64,000 nt of DNA from Anabaena sp. UHCC 0187 (GCF_009712035.1 NZ_VILB01000007.1:1-64000), one strand, 5' to 3'; positions 46,640-56,605 are shown, counted from the first letter of the stretch. The notes: generated from the letters alone by a model not told the origin. Program-made: numbers and translations.

Positions 46640-49600
46640 TTGGACACCTTAACTGACGGATTTAACCAACCATTTATTAATTTACCTAATTTAAATCAAA
46701 TTATTAATTATTTTCCCTTAACTATTAGTCCTGATAGTTATGTGATAGATGCTATTAATTTGATGAACCAACAACCAGATCAGAACGTTACAGTTAATAA
46801 CCCGATCAAAGAAGCAAATGACTGTATTTTAGTAGTAGAGGGAAAGCAGTTACTAGGAATATTTACTATTAAAGATGTATTGAGAGTAATCGGCTTAAAT
46901 ACCAACCTATCAGCGGTGAAAATGGCGGTCGTAATGACTCAGCCACTAATTACTCTCAAAAAATCAGCATCTGAGCATATTCTAACAGCATTTGCACTTT
47001 TTCAGCAACATTGTATTCAGCATTTACCAATAGTAGATGACGAAGAAAACTTAATTGGCATTGTCAATGAAAGAAACTTACTACAAGCCTTAGATGTAGA
47101 AACCATGGTTGGTGTGCTTGAGGCATTGCAGGAAAATTTGCTAGAGTTGAACACAGAACACAAACCAGTTAATCAAAAATTAGAAGTAATCCGTTGGCAA
47201 ACTCATAATCATTTACAACAATGGGGGAAAAAACAAGTTGCTTGTAATCCAGAAATTAATCAGGAACTTCAGGAAACTTTAGAAGAATTGCAAATTGCGG
47301 AAGAAGAACTGCGTCAACAAAATGAACAACTGATCTTTTCTAGGGAAATTATTGAAGCAGATAAATTGCGTTATCAAAATCTATTTGAATTTGCACCTGA
47401 TGGTTATTTAGTAACTAATACTTTCGGTATTATTCAACAGGCTAATCATGCCGCATCATCATTGTTATCTGTCCGTCAAAATTGGCTGATTGGTAAGCCA
47501 TTAGTAGTTTTTATTGGTGAAAAATACCGTTCCTCCTTTGTATCCCGTTTAAATAAATTACAAGATTTACAGGAATGGGAAATGTATTTACAGCCTCGCA
47601 AAGGTTCATCCTTTCCTAGTAGTCTGAGAGTAAATCCGTTAAAAGATAAAGGAGGTAACTGCACTGGTTTTCTCTGGTCAATATCTGACATTAGCGTTCA
47701 CAAAAAATTAGAAGCAGCACTTCGTGAAGATAGTGATATTTTAGAAATGCGGGTAAAAGAACGCACGGCAGAATTAGTAATTGCCAATGAGCAGTTACAA
47801 CAAGAAATCATTGAACGGGAACAGATTCAAGAGTCCTTAGAAGAAAGTCAAGAACGACTTACCTTAGCAATGGCAGCCGGTAGTATTGGGATATGGGATT
47901 GGAATATCCAAACCAATGAAACCCTCTGGTCTTCTACTATAGGTTTAATGTATGGTTTACCTATTAATACTTTCTGTCCCAGTATTGAAGACTTTCTCAA
48001 TTTAATCTATCCTGAAGACCGTCAGTGTTTTCGTGACTGTGTGAATTACTCCATTGAGCAAAGAGTTGATTTTGCTTGTCAGTATCGGGTAATATGGAGT
48101 GATGGTAGCCTACATTGGTTGAGTTCTAGAGGAAAAGTCCACTATGACGAAAACGGTCAACCACTACGGATGATTGGCACAACTAGAGATATCTCTGAAC
48201 GCAAGCAATCAGAACAAAAAATATATGAACAAGCTGCTCTTTTAGATATTGCCACCGATAGTATTTTTGTGAGAGATTTTGAATCTCAAATCATCTTTTG
48301 GAATCAGGGTTCAGAAAGGATGTATGGTTGGACAAATGAGGAAATAAAGGGTAAGAACCCCAAGGATATTTTCTACAATTCAACTTCCCATCAACAAGAG
48401 ATAGTAGCTCTCCAAACTGTAGTTAAAACTGGAAATTGGCAAGGTGAGTTACACAAAAATACAAAATCAAACCAGAAAATTATTGTTCAAAGCCGCTGGA
48501 CATTAATGTTAGATGCTGACGGACAACCTAAATCTATTTTGACTGTAGACACTGATATTACAGAAAAGAAACGGTTAGAAGAGAAGTTTATTCATGCTCA
48601 GAAAATAGAAAGTTTAGCTACCTTAGCTGGTGGTATTGCCCACAATATTAATAATAACTTGACACCGATTTTAGGATATGCTCAATTACTTCAAAGTAAA
48701 TCTTGCTCAAACAAAGATAATTATCTGCAAATCATTGAAGAGAATGCTAAAAAAGGGGCAGCTTTAGTGAAACAACTGTTATCCTTTGCTAAGGGAGTGG
48801 AAATTAAATATACGATTATACAGATTAATGATGGCTCTCCTAGACTAGTTATAGAAAAATAATACTTGATATCAGGTTAAATCCTTACGTCATAGAGGAT
48901 TCAAGAATTAGAAAGCATATTTTTATTAAATCTTTGATTCTATTTTAGCGAAACCTAGTTATATCAGGTGTTTTAGGTATTTTTTAGTATTAATTTATCA
49001 AACGAAGTCTAGGAGAGCCTTAATGATTTAATTAGGGATACTATCCAGATTGCTAAAGAAACATTTTCATTTTCTAAATCTATCCAATTTTCTACCAATC
49101 TTCCGCCAAAATTATGGACAGTATCTGGGGATAAGAACCAATTGGAACAAGTATTAATAAACTTAATAATTAACGCTGGTCATGCGATGCCAAACGGTGG
49201 AAATCTCTCTATTTCTGCGGACAATTTGTATATTGATGAAGAGATGACACGGATAGATTCTGATGCCCAAGTGGGGAATTATATTGTTATTACTGTTAGT
49301 GATACAGGGGAAGGAATGTCACCCGAAATACGAGAGAGAATATTTGAGCCATTTTTTACTACTAAGGATATTGGTGAAGGAACAGGATTAGGACTATCAA
49401 CAGTAATCGGAACTATTAAAAATCACAACGGGTTTATTAACGTTGATAGTGAAGTTGGAAAAGGCAGCAAATTTCAGGTATTTTTACCATCGGTAAACCA
49501 AGAAATTACCCCTTTAGAACCCGAACATGAAGAACCCTGTCAAGGACAGGGAGAACTAATTTTAGTAGTAGATGATGAACCGCAAATTCTGGAAGTTACA

Positions 49601-49912
49601 AAAACAATTTTAGAAAACTACAATTATCAAACTATCACGGCTATAAATGGTAGGGAAGCAATTGGTATTTATGCCCAATACCAAGATCAAATCAAAGTAG
49701 TATTGATGGATATGATGATGCCTGAAATGGATGGAACTGCTGCCATTCGGAGTTTAAAAAAAATTAACCCTCAAGTGCCAATAATTGCTTGTAGTGGCCG
49801 CGATATACAGAATATGTTAGAAGCAAATAATGAAAATCAAGTTCCAGCCATTTTATCAAAACCCTACACCAATCAAGAATTACTAGAGAAATTAAATTTT
49901 GTCCTCAACTGA
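46640..49912 (+). pseudogene. CBS-PAS hybrid histidine kinase gene split by a MITE
   Basis: The gene starts at a TTG with AGAGGA upstream. Domains: paired CBS (to ~170), coiled coil, PAS/PAC repeats (PDGYLVTNTFGIIQQAN; a second with WNIQTNETLWSS; a third with IFVRDFESQIIFWNQGSERMYGW), then the kinase dimerization helix with phospho-acceptor His in GGIAHNINNNL. Translation stops at 48862, inside a 187-bp insertion. After it the HATPase domain ([22 protein letters not shown]) and a receiver (DDEPQILE, MDMMMPEMDG) resume. Removing 195 bp (MITE plus one 8-bp target copy) restores one frame of about 1025 residues. The fragments could be made separately (the second from ATG 49142), but phosphotransfer as one protein is lost. 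Confidence 0.9.
48833..49019. mobile_element. 187-bp MITE, ISL3-like
   Basis: It begins GGCTCTCCTAGACT and ends AGTCTAGGAGAGCC, a perfect 14-bp terminal inverted repeat. TTAATGAT flanks it on both sides (48825-48832 and 49020-49027), an 8-bp target duplication. GGCTCT termini and 8-bp duplications are the hallmark of ISL3-family elements. It has no ORF, so it would need a transposase supplied elsewhere. Confidence 0.92.
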
Positions 49913-49935
49913 GAAATCACCGAGTCAGTTAAGAA

Positions 49936-49977
49936 TTTTACCAATTACCAATTACCAATTACCAATTACCAATTATC
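49936..49977. repeat. Short tandemly repeated heptamers (ACCAATT)
   Basis: Five copies of ACCAATT in a row lie between the kinase remnant and a small ORF. Confidence 0.75.
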
Positions 49978-50074
49978 CATAATTGAGTATTGTGAACAGA
50001 TTTTTGGAGATTACAGCACTTATTCTCATAGAATTGACCAATTTATAAGACTTTTACCCCTTCCTGGCAAATCT

Positions 50075-50278
50075 ATGACACCTCAAGAATTTTTAGAAAA
50101 GTTGGCAACAGCGGCAACAGATCCCGAAAAACTGGTAGTTTTTGCAGAATACTTGGATACAACTGCCTTGGATCATGCCACAGCCCCAAGATGGAGAAGT
50201 CTTGCTTACAGTAACGAAATTGAGATGGCGCTTAAAAATGTGGCTTTTCATTTAGAAGCACTTGCTGAAGCCGAGTAA
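50075..50278 (+). CDS. Small conserved hypothetical protein
   Basis: A 67-residue acidic protein, MTPQEFLEKLATAATDPEKL..., without cysteines or membrane segments. It begins at an ATG 130 bp past the kinase remnant. Coding status is supported by its compact complete frame and coherent amphipathic helices. Function unknown. Confidence 0.6.
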   Translation: MTPQEFLEKLATAATDPEKLVVFAEYLDTTALDHATAPRWRSLAYSNEIEMALKNVAFHLEALAEAE

Positions 50279-50325
50279 TAGGTAAGGGAGCAGGGGGAAA
50301 TATTTCTTGCCTCTTGCCTCTTCCC

Positions 50326-51387
50326 TTATTCCCCAATATATATGCCTAAAGACCGAGCGGTTTGGACTAAATCACCTTGAGGATCAACAAGAGAGGGGTT
50401 GTTATTTATAACATCTTGAATAGGCAAAGTGACAACTTTTCCGTTTTGCCAAGCTAACATTTGATCATATTTTTCTTGGGCAATTAAATCAATTGCAACT
50501 TTACCAAACATAGTAGCCGTGAGACGGTCTAAAGCTGAGGGGATACCACCGCGCTGAATATGTCCTAATACAGAAACTCTGGTATCAATCAAATGATGAC
50601 TACAATTGGCAATTTTTTCGGCAATATATTGACCTTGACCACATTTAGTAGTCGTGCAAGTAGAAGGATTATTGGCATCTTCTGAACAAACAGATATACC
50701 TTCAGCAACAACAATAATAGCAAATTTTTTTTGCCAACAATCACGTAATTCAGTAAGATGATTACACATTCCCTGAATATTATAAGGGAGTTCAGGAATT
50801 AAAATCACATCAGCACCCCCGGCAATTCCTGAGTGTAGAGCTAAATGTCCGGTGCTGCGTCCCATAACTTCGAGAATCATCACCCGGTCATGACTAGCAG
50901 CAGTAAAGATGAGACGATTAATAGCATCAACAATTGTATTAACTGCTGTATCAAAGCCAATTGAACGTTCTGTAAAAGCAACATCATGATCAATAGTTTT
51001 GGGGATAGCAACTAAATTCCAATTACCTAAAACTGCTAATTGATGAATAATATTTAGACTACCATCTCCACCGACAGCAATTAAAGCGTCTAAACCAATG
51101 GCTTCATAACCGGCTAATATTTCATCAGCATGGGCTAAAGTATCCCCTTTATTAATACTACCTAAAATCGTTCCCCCCATATTCAGCAGGGGGTCAATCC
51201 CGCGCAAATCCCAACCGTGTATGCTTAAAGGTACAGTTTTCCGTTCTAGTAACCCTTGGGTTGCGTAAGGAATACCCACTATTTCCCAATTGTATGTCCG
51301 TGTGGCATGACTCACAGCCGCACGAATCACACAATTTAGACCAGGACAATCACCACCACTGGTAAGAATACCGATACGTTTTTTCAT
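50326..51387 (-). CDS. pfkA: ATP-dependent 6-phosphofructokinase
   Basis: Phosphorylates fructose 6-phosphate in glycolysis. The 353-residue protein has the group A motifs ILTSGGDCPGLNCVIR (ATP loop), VGGDGS (Gly rather than Asp after GGD, as in ATP-using enzymes), PKTIDHD with the catalytic Asp, MGRSTGHLAL and VLGHIQRGG. Length is typical of cyanobacterial Pfk. The start is followed upstream by a CCCCAGT heptamer tract in the spacer. Confidence 0.94.
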   Translation of the reverse strand: MKKRIGILTSGGDCPGLNCVIRAAVSHATRTYNWEIVGIPYATQGLLERKTVPLSIHGWDLRGIDPLLNMGGTILGSINKGDTLAHADEILAGYEAIGLDALIAVGGDGSLNIIHQLAVLGNWNLVAIPKTIDHDVAFTERSIGFDTAVNTIVDAINRLIFTAASHDRVMILEVMGRSTGHLALHSGIAGGADVILIPELPYNIQGMCNHLTELRDCWQKKFAIIVVAEGISVCSEDANNPSTCTTTKCGQGQYIAEKIANCSHHLIDTRVSVLGHIQRGGIPSALDRLTATMFGKVAIDLIAQEKYDQMLAWQNGKVVTLPIQDVINNNPSLVDPQGDLVQTARSLGIYIGE

Positions 51388-51435
51388 AAATTATGGGTTT
51401 AATGGTGTAAGGGTGTACGGAAGAATATTTTTCTT

Positions 51436-51575
51436 GGCAGTTCCCAGTTCCCAGTCCCCAGTTCCCAGTCCCCAGTCCCCAGTTCCCAGTCCCCAGTCCC
51501 CAGTTCCCAGTCCCCAGTCCCCAGTCCCCAGTCCCCAGAGTCCCCAGTCCCCAGTCCCCAGAGTCCCCAGTCCCC
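51436..51575. repeat. Long CCCAGTC/CCCAGTT heptamer array
   Basis: About 20 units of CCCCAGT and CCCAGTT fill the spacer between pfkA and the dihydroorotate-dehydrogenase-like gene. Frames across it translate as QSPVPSP-like repeats in several frames and are not genes. Confidence 0.85.
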
Positions 51576-51581
51576 AATCAC

Positions 51582-52601
51582 CTAAAATGATGTACAAATT
51601 CTACCCCAGTCTGGGTTATAGGTTTGCAAAGCTTTCATATATTGAGCGCGTTCAAAGGTGCTAGGATTAGGACAATTTAACTGGCTCATAGTACCTTGCA
51701 TTTGACGGACAGATTCATATTCATGTGTTTTCATCCATTCTCGCAAGTCTTTTTCTAAACACTGAATATGATTAATTCCTTGCCTTAATAATACAGAACA
51801 CAACATAGTTACATTTGCGCCTACCATGAGCATTTTAACTACATCATGGGCATTATGAATACCGCTAGTTGCAGCCAAGCTACCTTGAATATGACCATAG
51901 AGAATGGCTATCCAGCGCAGAGGTAAGCGCATGGCTTGGGGTGTACTTAACAGTACATGAGGTTCTACTTCTAGGGTTTCTAAATTAATATCAGGTTGAT
52001 AAAACCGATTAAATAATACTAAACCATCAGCCCCAGATTGATCTAGACGCTTGGCTATATTTGCTGTATTGGAGAAATAGGGACTGAGTTTTACGGCTAC
52101 AGGAATAGTGACTGCGGCTTTAACAGATGTGAGAATATCAATATAATTCTGCTCGATATCCTGACTAGTTAAATCTGGATCTGTGGGAACATAGTAAATA
52201 TTTAACTCCAGTGCTGATGCCCCGGCTTGCTGAATTAGTTTACCATATTCAGTCCAGCCACCGACGGAAGAACCATTCAGACTGGCAATAATGGGAATAT
52301 CAACCTTTTCTTTAGCTTTGCGAATATGGTCTAAATATTCTTCTGGTCCAACTCGGAAATTAGTTATTTCCGGGAAATAGGTTAAGGCTTCAGCAAAACT
52401 TTCTGTCCCATAGCTAAGATGATGATGAAGTTCGTGCTTTTCTAAAGTTAATTGTTCTTCAAATAGTGAGTGCATAACCACTGCACCAGCGCCCACATCT
52501 TCCATTAACTTAATATTATCAATTTCTTCTGAAAGTGGAGAAGCAGAAGGAACTAACGGGGACTTTAATTCTAAGCCTAAGTATGTTGTAGTTAAAGTCA
52601 T
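51582..52601 (-). CDS. Dihydroorotate dehydrogenase-like protein
   Basis: A 339-residue FMN-binding barrel of the PyrD superfamily: TYLGLELKSPLVPSASPLSE, IIASLNGSSVGGWTEYG, LELNIYYVPTDP, VAVKLSPYFSN and GLVLFNRFYQPD. The catalytic base region differs from canonical dihydroorotate dehydrogenase, so it is often annotated as DHODase-like and may act on another substrate. No other pyrimidine gene is adjacent; pyrB lies 25 kb away. Confidence 0.85.
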   Translation of the reverse strand: MTLTTTYLGLELKSPLVPSASPLSEEIDNIKLMEDVGAGAVVMHSLFEEQLTLEKHELHHHLSYGTESFAEALTYFPEITNFRVGPEEYLDHIRKAKEKVDIPIIASLNGSSVGGWTEYGKLIQQAGASALELNIYYVPTDPDLTSQDIEQNYIDILTSVKAAVTIPVAVKLSPYFSNTANIAKRLDQSGADGLVLFNRFYQPDINLETLEVEPHVLLSTPQAMRLPLRWIAILYGHIQGSLAATSGIHNAHDVVKMLMVGANVTMLCSVLLRQGINHIQCLEKDLREWMKTHEYESVRQMQGTMSQLNCPNPSTFERAQYMKALQTYNPDWGRICTSF

Positions 52602-53144
52602 AATTGTGGTAATTGGTAAGTAGGTTGGCGTTAAAAGTTGTTGTTATGGCAAGGTAAAAGGCAAGAGTGAAGAAGCTTTGGGCAATTTTACTTTTCTTTA
52701 CGGATTTTGGTTTTTCTCAGCTTTATTTAATTTTGTGTGGAAAAAATCCGAAGTTACAATTTGAGGACTTGTATTCAATCATAAATCTTAGGTAGTGCCT
52801 ATTTTTTAGTTGAGGTACAAAACTTAAAATTATGAAAGTCCATTGCTTGGATAAATTAACACAACACTTTTTCAGTAAACAGGATTAACCAGGTTGGATA
52901 CAGTATTGTATCCGGATTTAATTACCAATAAGTAAATACTTGCAAAGGACAACGTTATAAACATTAAATTCCTTATACCAGAACATAAATTAATCACTGA
53001 TTGTTCTGTTGGTATTAAGTCTAATCAGGCGCTAGAATTGTTAAAGGCTGAGGAAATAACTGGAGAAAATGTTCAAGGTGGAATTCATGAATAGAGCGAG
53101 AAAATTGACTCATATATGCCATAATTATCAGGATATTGAAGAAA
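52602..53144. other. Intergenic region with an orphan coding-like fragment
   Basis: About 540 bp. From ~52963 to 53092 one plus frame reads FLIPEHKLITDCSVGIK and LKAEEITGENVQGGIHE before a TAG, without a start codon; it looks like the 3' tail of a lost gene, unrecognised. The rest is AT-rich. Confidence 0.35.
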
Positions 53145-53912
53145 ATGGCATATAAATCTCTGGCTATTGTTAGCAGTATTATTATATTTGGAATCTTGGA
53201 AACCTTAGTTCCTTTTTTTCAATATCGTCAAAATCCCATTAAAAGAGTTATTCACAATTTAATTTTGGGGTTAATAAATTTTTTGGTGGTTAATTTAACT
53301 GTTATTTTAATCTTAAATTCTCTCTGGGAACCAACTTTATGGCGGGGATTTTTTTATGATATTAATTTACCCTGGTTGCATTTTATTCTGTCTTTTTTAG
53401 TGCTTGATTTGTATATGTATACGTGGCATAGATTAATCCACACTTGGGGTTTTGCTTGGCGGTTTCACAAAGTCCATCATACAGATAGATGGATGAATAT
53501 ATCCACAGCTTACCGCTTTCATACAGTAGAAGTAATTGTATCTAATATTCCCAAAATTGGGTTAATTTATCTATTGGGAATTACACCAAATGCGTGGATA
53601 TTATATGAATCTTTATTTGCGGTATCATTAGTTTTTCATCACAGTAATTTTGCTTTACCTTTCAAAGTAGATAAATTCCTGAGTTATTTTATTGTCACAC
53701 CTAATTATCATCGCGCTCATCATTGTCAATTAACCAAATATTTAAATAGTAATTATACAAGTTTATTAACTATATGGGATATAATTTTTCAATCTCGTTA
53801 TTATCCACCCCAACCAGAAACTATCCAATTAGGTGTACCCGAAGAAACCAGAGATTTTAATGTTATCAGTTTATTAAAATTACCATTTGTGTCTGTGAAT
53901 AAACACAATTAA
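53145..53912 (+). CDS. Sterol desaturase / fatty acid hydroxylase family protein
   Basis: A 255-residue integral membrane di-iron enzyme. Histidine boxes HRLIH, HKVHH and HRAHH with a further HHSNF motif bind two irons. Three or four hydrophobic segments occur in the N-terminal half. Family members hydroxylate or desaturate sterols, fatty acids or carotenoids. The ATG at 53145 is preferred over a TTG 9 bp upstream. It converges with a lysR-type gene, and a fatty-acid desaturase lies nearby, suggesting lipid modification. Confidence 0.88.
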   Translation: MAYKSLAIVSSIIIFGILETLVPFFQYRQNPIKRVIHNLILGLINFLVVNLTVILILNSLWEPTLWRGFFYDINLPWLHFILSFLVLDLYMYTWHRLIHTWGFAWRFHKVHHTDRWMNISTAYRFHTVEVIVSNIPKIGLIYLLGITPNAWILYESLFAVSLVFHHSNFALPFKVDKFLSYFIVTPNYHRAHHCQLTKYLNSNYTSLLTIWDIIFQSRYYPPQPETIQLGVPEETRDFNVISLLKLPFVSVNKHN

Positions 53913-53918
53913 TAGTAT

Positions 53919-54809
53919 TCAGAGAACGGAATTCAAAAGTAAAATATTAAGAAACTTATCCAAAGATGCAGAAACAGTTTCTTTCCTCCATACCGCAGTG
54001 GAACGAGCGTAGTAGATGGGATGATAAAGGGGCATAAACACCACATTAGGATGAGGCAATGCTTTTGCCTCCCTCGGCATCACTGCTACCCCTTGTCCAG
54101 CCGCAACAAGGGCAATCATAGAAGCATGACTATCAGCTAACAAGTTCAGATTTGGTATGAAACCAGCTTGATAACAAGTATCACGGATGCGATCATTTCG
54201 TCCTGGAAAAGTCTGTTCAGACATCCCAATAAATTTTTCAGATGCAAGTTCCATCAAATTAATTGAAGGACAAGATGCTAATAAATGGGTATCTGGTATT
54301 ACAGCATCAATCACAACTTCCTTAACGCATTTAACTATAAATTCTGGTTCTAAATCATCCGGTGGATTACCCATAAAAGCAATATCTATAACTTTATCTC
54401 GTAAAGCTTTCACTTGGTCACTAGGGGACATCTCCTGCAAACGTAAAGTAATGTCAGGATAGGCAACTCCAAAACGGTGTAACGCTTCACCTAAAAAACT
54501 CTCCAGGATAGTTGGGATATAGCCAATTATTAAAGGCTCATCTATATTTGTATAATTATTCTTAATAATTTGAATTGCATTATCAGCACGATTTAAAATA
54601 TCCCTGGCTTGTTCCAAAAAAAATTTTCCAGCTTCAGTGAGTTTCAACCCATCCGATTGTCGGATAAAGAGGATAACACTGAGTTCATCTTCAAGACTTT
54701 TTATTTGACGGCTTAACGCAGGTTGTGAAATATAAAGTTGGGTAGCAGCACGACTGAAATTGAGGTTTTCTGCAACCGCCACGAAATATTTAAGATAGCG
54801 TAATTCCAT
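53919..54809 (-). CDS. LysR-family transcriptional regulator
   Basis: The 296-residue regulator has an N-terminal helix-turn-helix (MELRYLKYFVAVAENLNFSRAATQLYISQPALSRQIKSLE) and a periplasmic-binding-like effector domain. It is divergent from the SMR transporter and desaturase genes, with a palindromic site between (54834-54854), so autoregulation and control of those genes are expected. Effector unknown. Its 5' end and the operator were copied to 56.2-56.6 kb. Confidence 0.92.
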   Translation of the reverse strand: MELRYLKYFVAVAENLNFSRAATQLYISQPALSRQIKSLEDELSVILFIRQSDGLKLTEAGKFFLEQARDILNRADNAIQIIKNNYTNIDEPLIIGYIPTILESFLGEALHRFGVAYPDITLRLQEMSPSDQVKALRDKVIDIAFMGNPPDDLEPEFIVKCVKEVVIDAVIPDTHLLASCPSINLMELASEKFIGMSEQTFPGRNDRIRDTCYQAGFIPNLNLLADSHASMIALVAAGQGVAVMPREAKALPHPNVVFMPLYHPIYYARSTAVWRKETVSASLDKFLNILLLNSVL

Positions 54810-54960
54810 AATTATGTGGGGTATGCCTAAAAGTTATAACTGCCATGATTATAAAGCATTAGACTTTAGTTATGTATTTTATTATGCTGAATTGTTAGAG
54901 ATATCATCTTTTAAATATAAGAACTCAACAGTGAAAATTAACAATAGGGTTAATAGCCTC
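54608..54960. repeat. Segmental duplication, copy A (lysR 5' end plus operator)
   Basis: 353 bp covering codons 1 to ~67 of lysR and ~150 bp of upstream region. Copy B at 56232-56584 has the same length and differs by scattered substitutions only. Copy A is the functional parent because it belongs to an intact lysR. Confidence 0.9.
54834..54854. promoter_or_regulatory. Candidate LysR operator
   Basis: TTATAA-N9-TTATAA, with TGCCATGA in the middle, lies 25 bp before the lysR start codon. It contains T-N11-A pairs typical of LysR sites and is retained in the duplicated copy at 56458-56478. Confidence 0.5.
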
Positions 54961-54985
54961 CATTTACGATCAATTAAGACTAACT

Positions 54986-55303
54986 ATGCTACTACAATAT
55001 TTACTTCTTAGTCTCACTTCTGGGATACTTTTTGGCCTTGGCGCACTTGCTTCGCAACTTAGTGCAGGTCTAACAAATCCTCTAGGAACGATAGGATTAA
55101 TTGTCTTCTTTAGCTTGGGAGGATTAGTACAGGCGATCGCTATGCGAATCAAAGATATGGGATCTACGTACATTTTAATAGTTGGTTTAGATGCTTTATT
55201 TGCTCTATTATTCAGTATTTTCATATTCAAAGAGACTTATACAGCACTCAAATTATTAGGAATATTTTTTATTCTAATTGGTTGTGTTTTTTTAACTAAA
55301 TAA
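54986..55303 (+). CDS. Small multidrug resistance/EamA-type membrane protein
   Basis: A 105-residue protein with four predicted membrane helices, in the size class of EmrE-like SMR or single-domain EamA transporters (GLIVFFSLGGLVQAIAMR; YILIVGLDALFALLFSIFIFKE; LGIFFILIGCVFL). It is transcribed away from lysR and ends 2 bp before the desaturase ATG, so both are probably one operon. Substrate unknown. Confidence 0.8.
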   Translation: MLLQYLLLSLTSGILFGLGALASQLSAGLTNPLGTIGLIVFFSLGGLVQAIAMRIKDMGSTYILIVGLDALFALLFSIFIFKETYTALKLLGIFFILIGCVFLTK

Positions 55304-55305
55304 TT

Positions 55306-56187
55306 ATGCAGAAAACAACAAAACTAGCACTCAATAAACTAAAAGAAGTTGATAGCGTTAAAGGTGTATTGAGTATTGCAGGTGATTATTTAGTTATTCT
55401 CTTAGCAATTACTTTGTTCTACCTCAATAACTGGTTTTATCCTATCTCTCTTATCCTCATTGGCTCTAGACTGCAAGCATTTGCTAATCTAGTTCATGAA
55501 GGTACTCATCGTACAGTTTTAAAAGATCCCGTCTGGAATGACTGGATTATTTCAATCTTCTGTGCTTTTCCTTTGCACATTTCATTGTGGAGGTACAGAG
55601 TATCACATTTAAGACATCACTTAAAGGCTATCAAATCCGATGATCCTACCTTATCTGATTATAATTATTTTCCTTTAGAACTTTCACAGATGCGCTGGCA
55701 CATATTCAAAGTGTTCACCTGTAGCTATGGAAATGGTGAGTATTTAAAGTTTTTTGAGCCATTATGGACAAGTAGCAAAACAGAAAAGATTGTCAGACTT
55801 TTTTACTGGGTAGTTATTTTAACGATAATTACTTTTTATAACGCTTGGATACCATTTACATTTTTCTATCTAGTTCCCTTTATAACCGTTTATTGCATTA
55901 TTAATCGGCTTGTCATTATGACGGAGCATTTTGTATGGGAAACCGAATCCCTAAAGCAGTCAAGGAATGTATTTACTAATCCTTTGCTTCAATTCCTGAT
56001 GTTTCCACATAGTGATTACTTACATTTGACTCATCATATTAGTCCAAAAACCCCTAGCTGGAATTTATTCAAAGCTCATCAACTACTGATGAATGAACCT
56101 GATTATGCTAATGGCAATCACTGTCAGGGATACTATTTCGGTCAGAATAGTGTTCTTGCTAAATTTACCTCATTTACTAAAAATTAA
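55306..56187 (+). CDS. Fatty acid desaturase-family protein
   Basis: A 293-residue membrane di-iron enzyme with histidine boxes HEGTH, HLRHH and HLTHH, the spacing of FA_desaturase proteins (also CrtR/CrtW-like carotenoid enzymes). Multiple hydrophobic segments lie between them. With the SMR transporter it makes a two-gene operon divergent from lysR. It may introduce a double bond or hydroxyl into a lipid or carotenoid; the substrate is not indicated by sequence. Confidence 0.88.
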   Translation: MQKTTKLALNKLKEVDSVKGVLSIAGDYLVILLAITLFYLNNWFYPISLILIGSRLQAFANLVHEGTHRTVLKDPVWNDWIISIFCAFPLHISLWRYRVSHLRHHLKAIKSDDPTLSDYNYFPLELSQMRWHIFKVFTCSYGNGEYLKFFEPLWTSSKTEKIVRLFYWVVILTIITFYNAWIPFTFFYLVPFITVYCIINRLVIMTEHFVWETESLKQSRNVFTNPLLQFLMFPHSDYLHLTHHISPKTPSWNLFKAHQLLMNEPDYANGNHCQGYYFGQNSVLAKFTSFTKN

Positions 56188-56433
56188 ATAAGTAGATGGG
56201 CGGGGGAAAACCAAAATGTGTAAAGCAATAGCTTGTTCGAGAAAAAATTTTCCAGCTTCAGTGAGTTTCAATCCATCCGATTGTCGGACAAAGAGGATAA
56301 CACTCAGTTCATCTTCAAGATTTTTTATTTGACGACTTAACGCAGGTTGTGAAATATAAAGTTGGGTAGCAGCACGACTGAAATTGAGGTTTTCTGCAAC
56401 CACCACGAAATATTTAAGATGGCGTAATTCCAT
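56170..56433 (-). pseudogene. Truncated lysR copy
   Basis: Codons 1 to ~67 repeat the N-terminal HTH region of the intact lysR (MELRHLKYFVVVAENLNFSRAA...SDGLKLTEAGKFFLEQ), then the frame diverges after AIALHI and stops. The effector domain is absent. The residual AAGTAGATGGG near 56189 resembles sequence from the 3' part of the intact gene, consistent with internal deletion after duplication. The truncated HTH could still be expressed and compete for DNA, but this is speculative. Confidence 0.85.
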
Positions 56434-56584
56434 TATTATGTGGGGTATGCCTAAAAGTTATAACTGCTATGATTATAAAGCATTAGACTTTAGTTATGTA
56501 TTTTATTATGCTGAATATTTAGAAATATCATCTGTTGAATATGAGAACTCAACAGTGGAGATTAACAATAGGTTTACTAGCCTC
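56232..56584. repeat. Segmental duplication, copy B
   Basis: 353 bp equal in length to copy A at 54608-54960. It brings the LysR operator-like palindrome immediately upstream of the EF-hand gene. Confidence 0.9.
56458..56478. promoter_or_regulatory. Duplicated candidate LysR operator before the EF-hand gene
   Basis: TTATAA-N9-TTATAA with TGCTATGA in the middle; one substitution compared with the parent site. It stands about 130 bp before the EF-hand start codon on the side that in copy A faces the SMR-desaturase operon. Confidence 0.5.
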
Positions 56585-56605
56585 TTTTATTTCAGGAGAT
56601 AATTC

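Noticed and set aside
51350-51664. Several frames on both strands through the CCCCAGT array
   Set aside because: The array is open in many frames because of its 7-bp period; the products are low-complexity and not conserved proteins.
54814-55011. 66-codon plus-strand frame between lysR and the SMR gene (and its copy at 56429)
   Set aside because: It is the duplicated regulatory region; the two versions differ at their ends and overlap the operator, so it is not taken as a gene.
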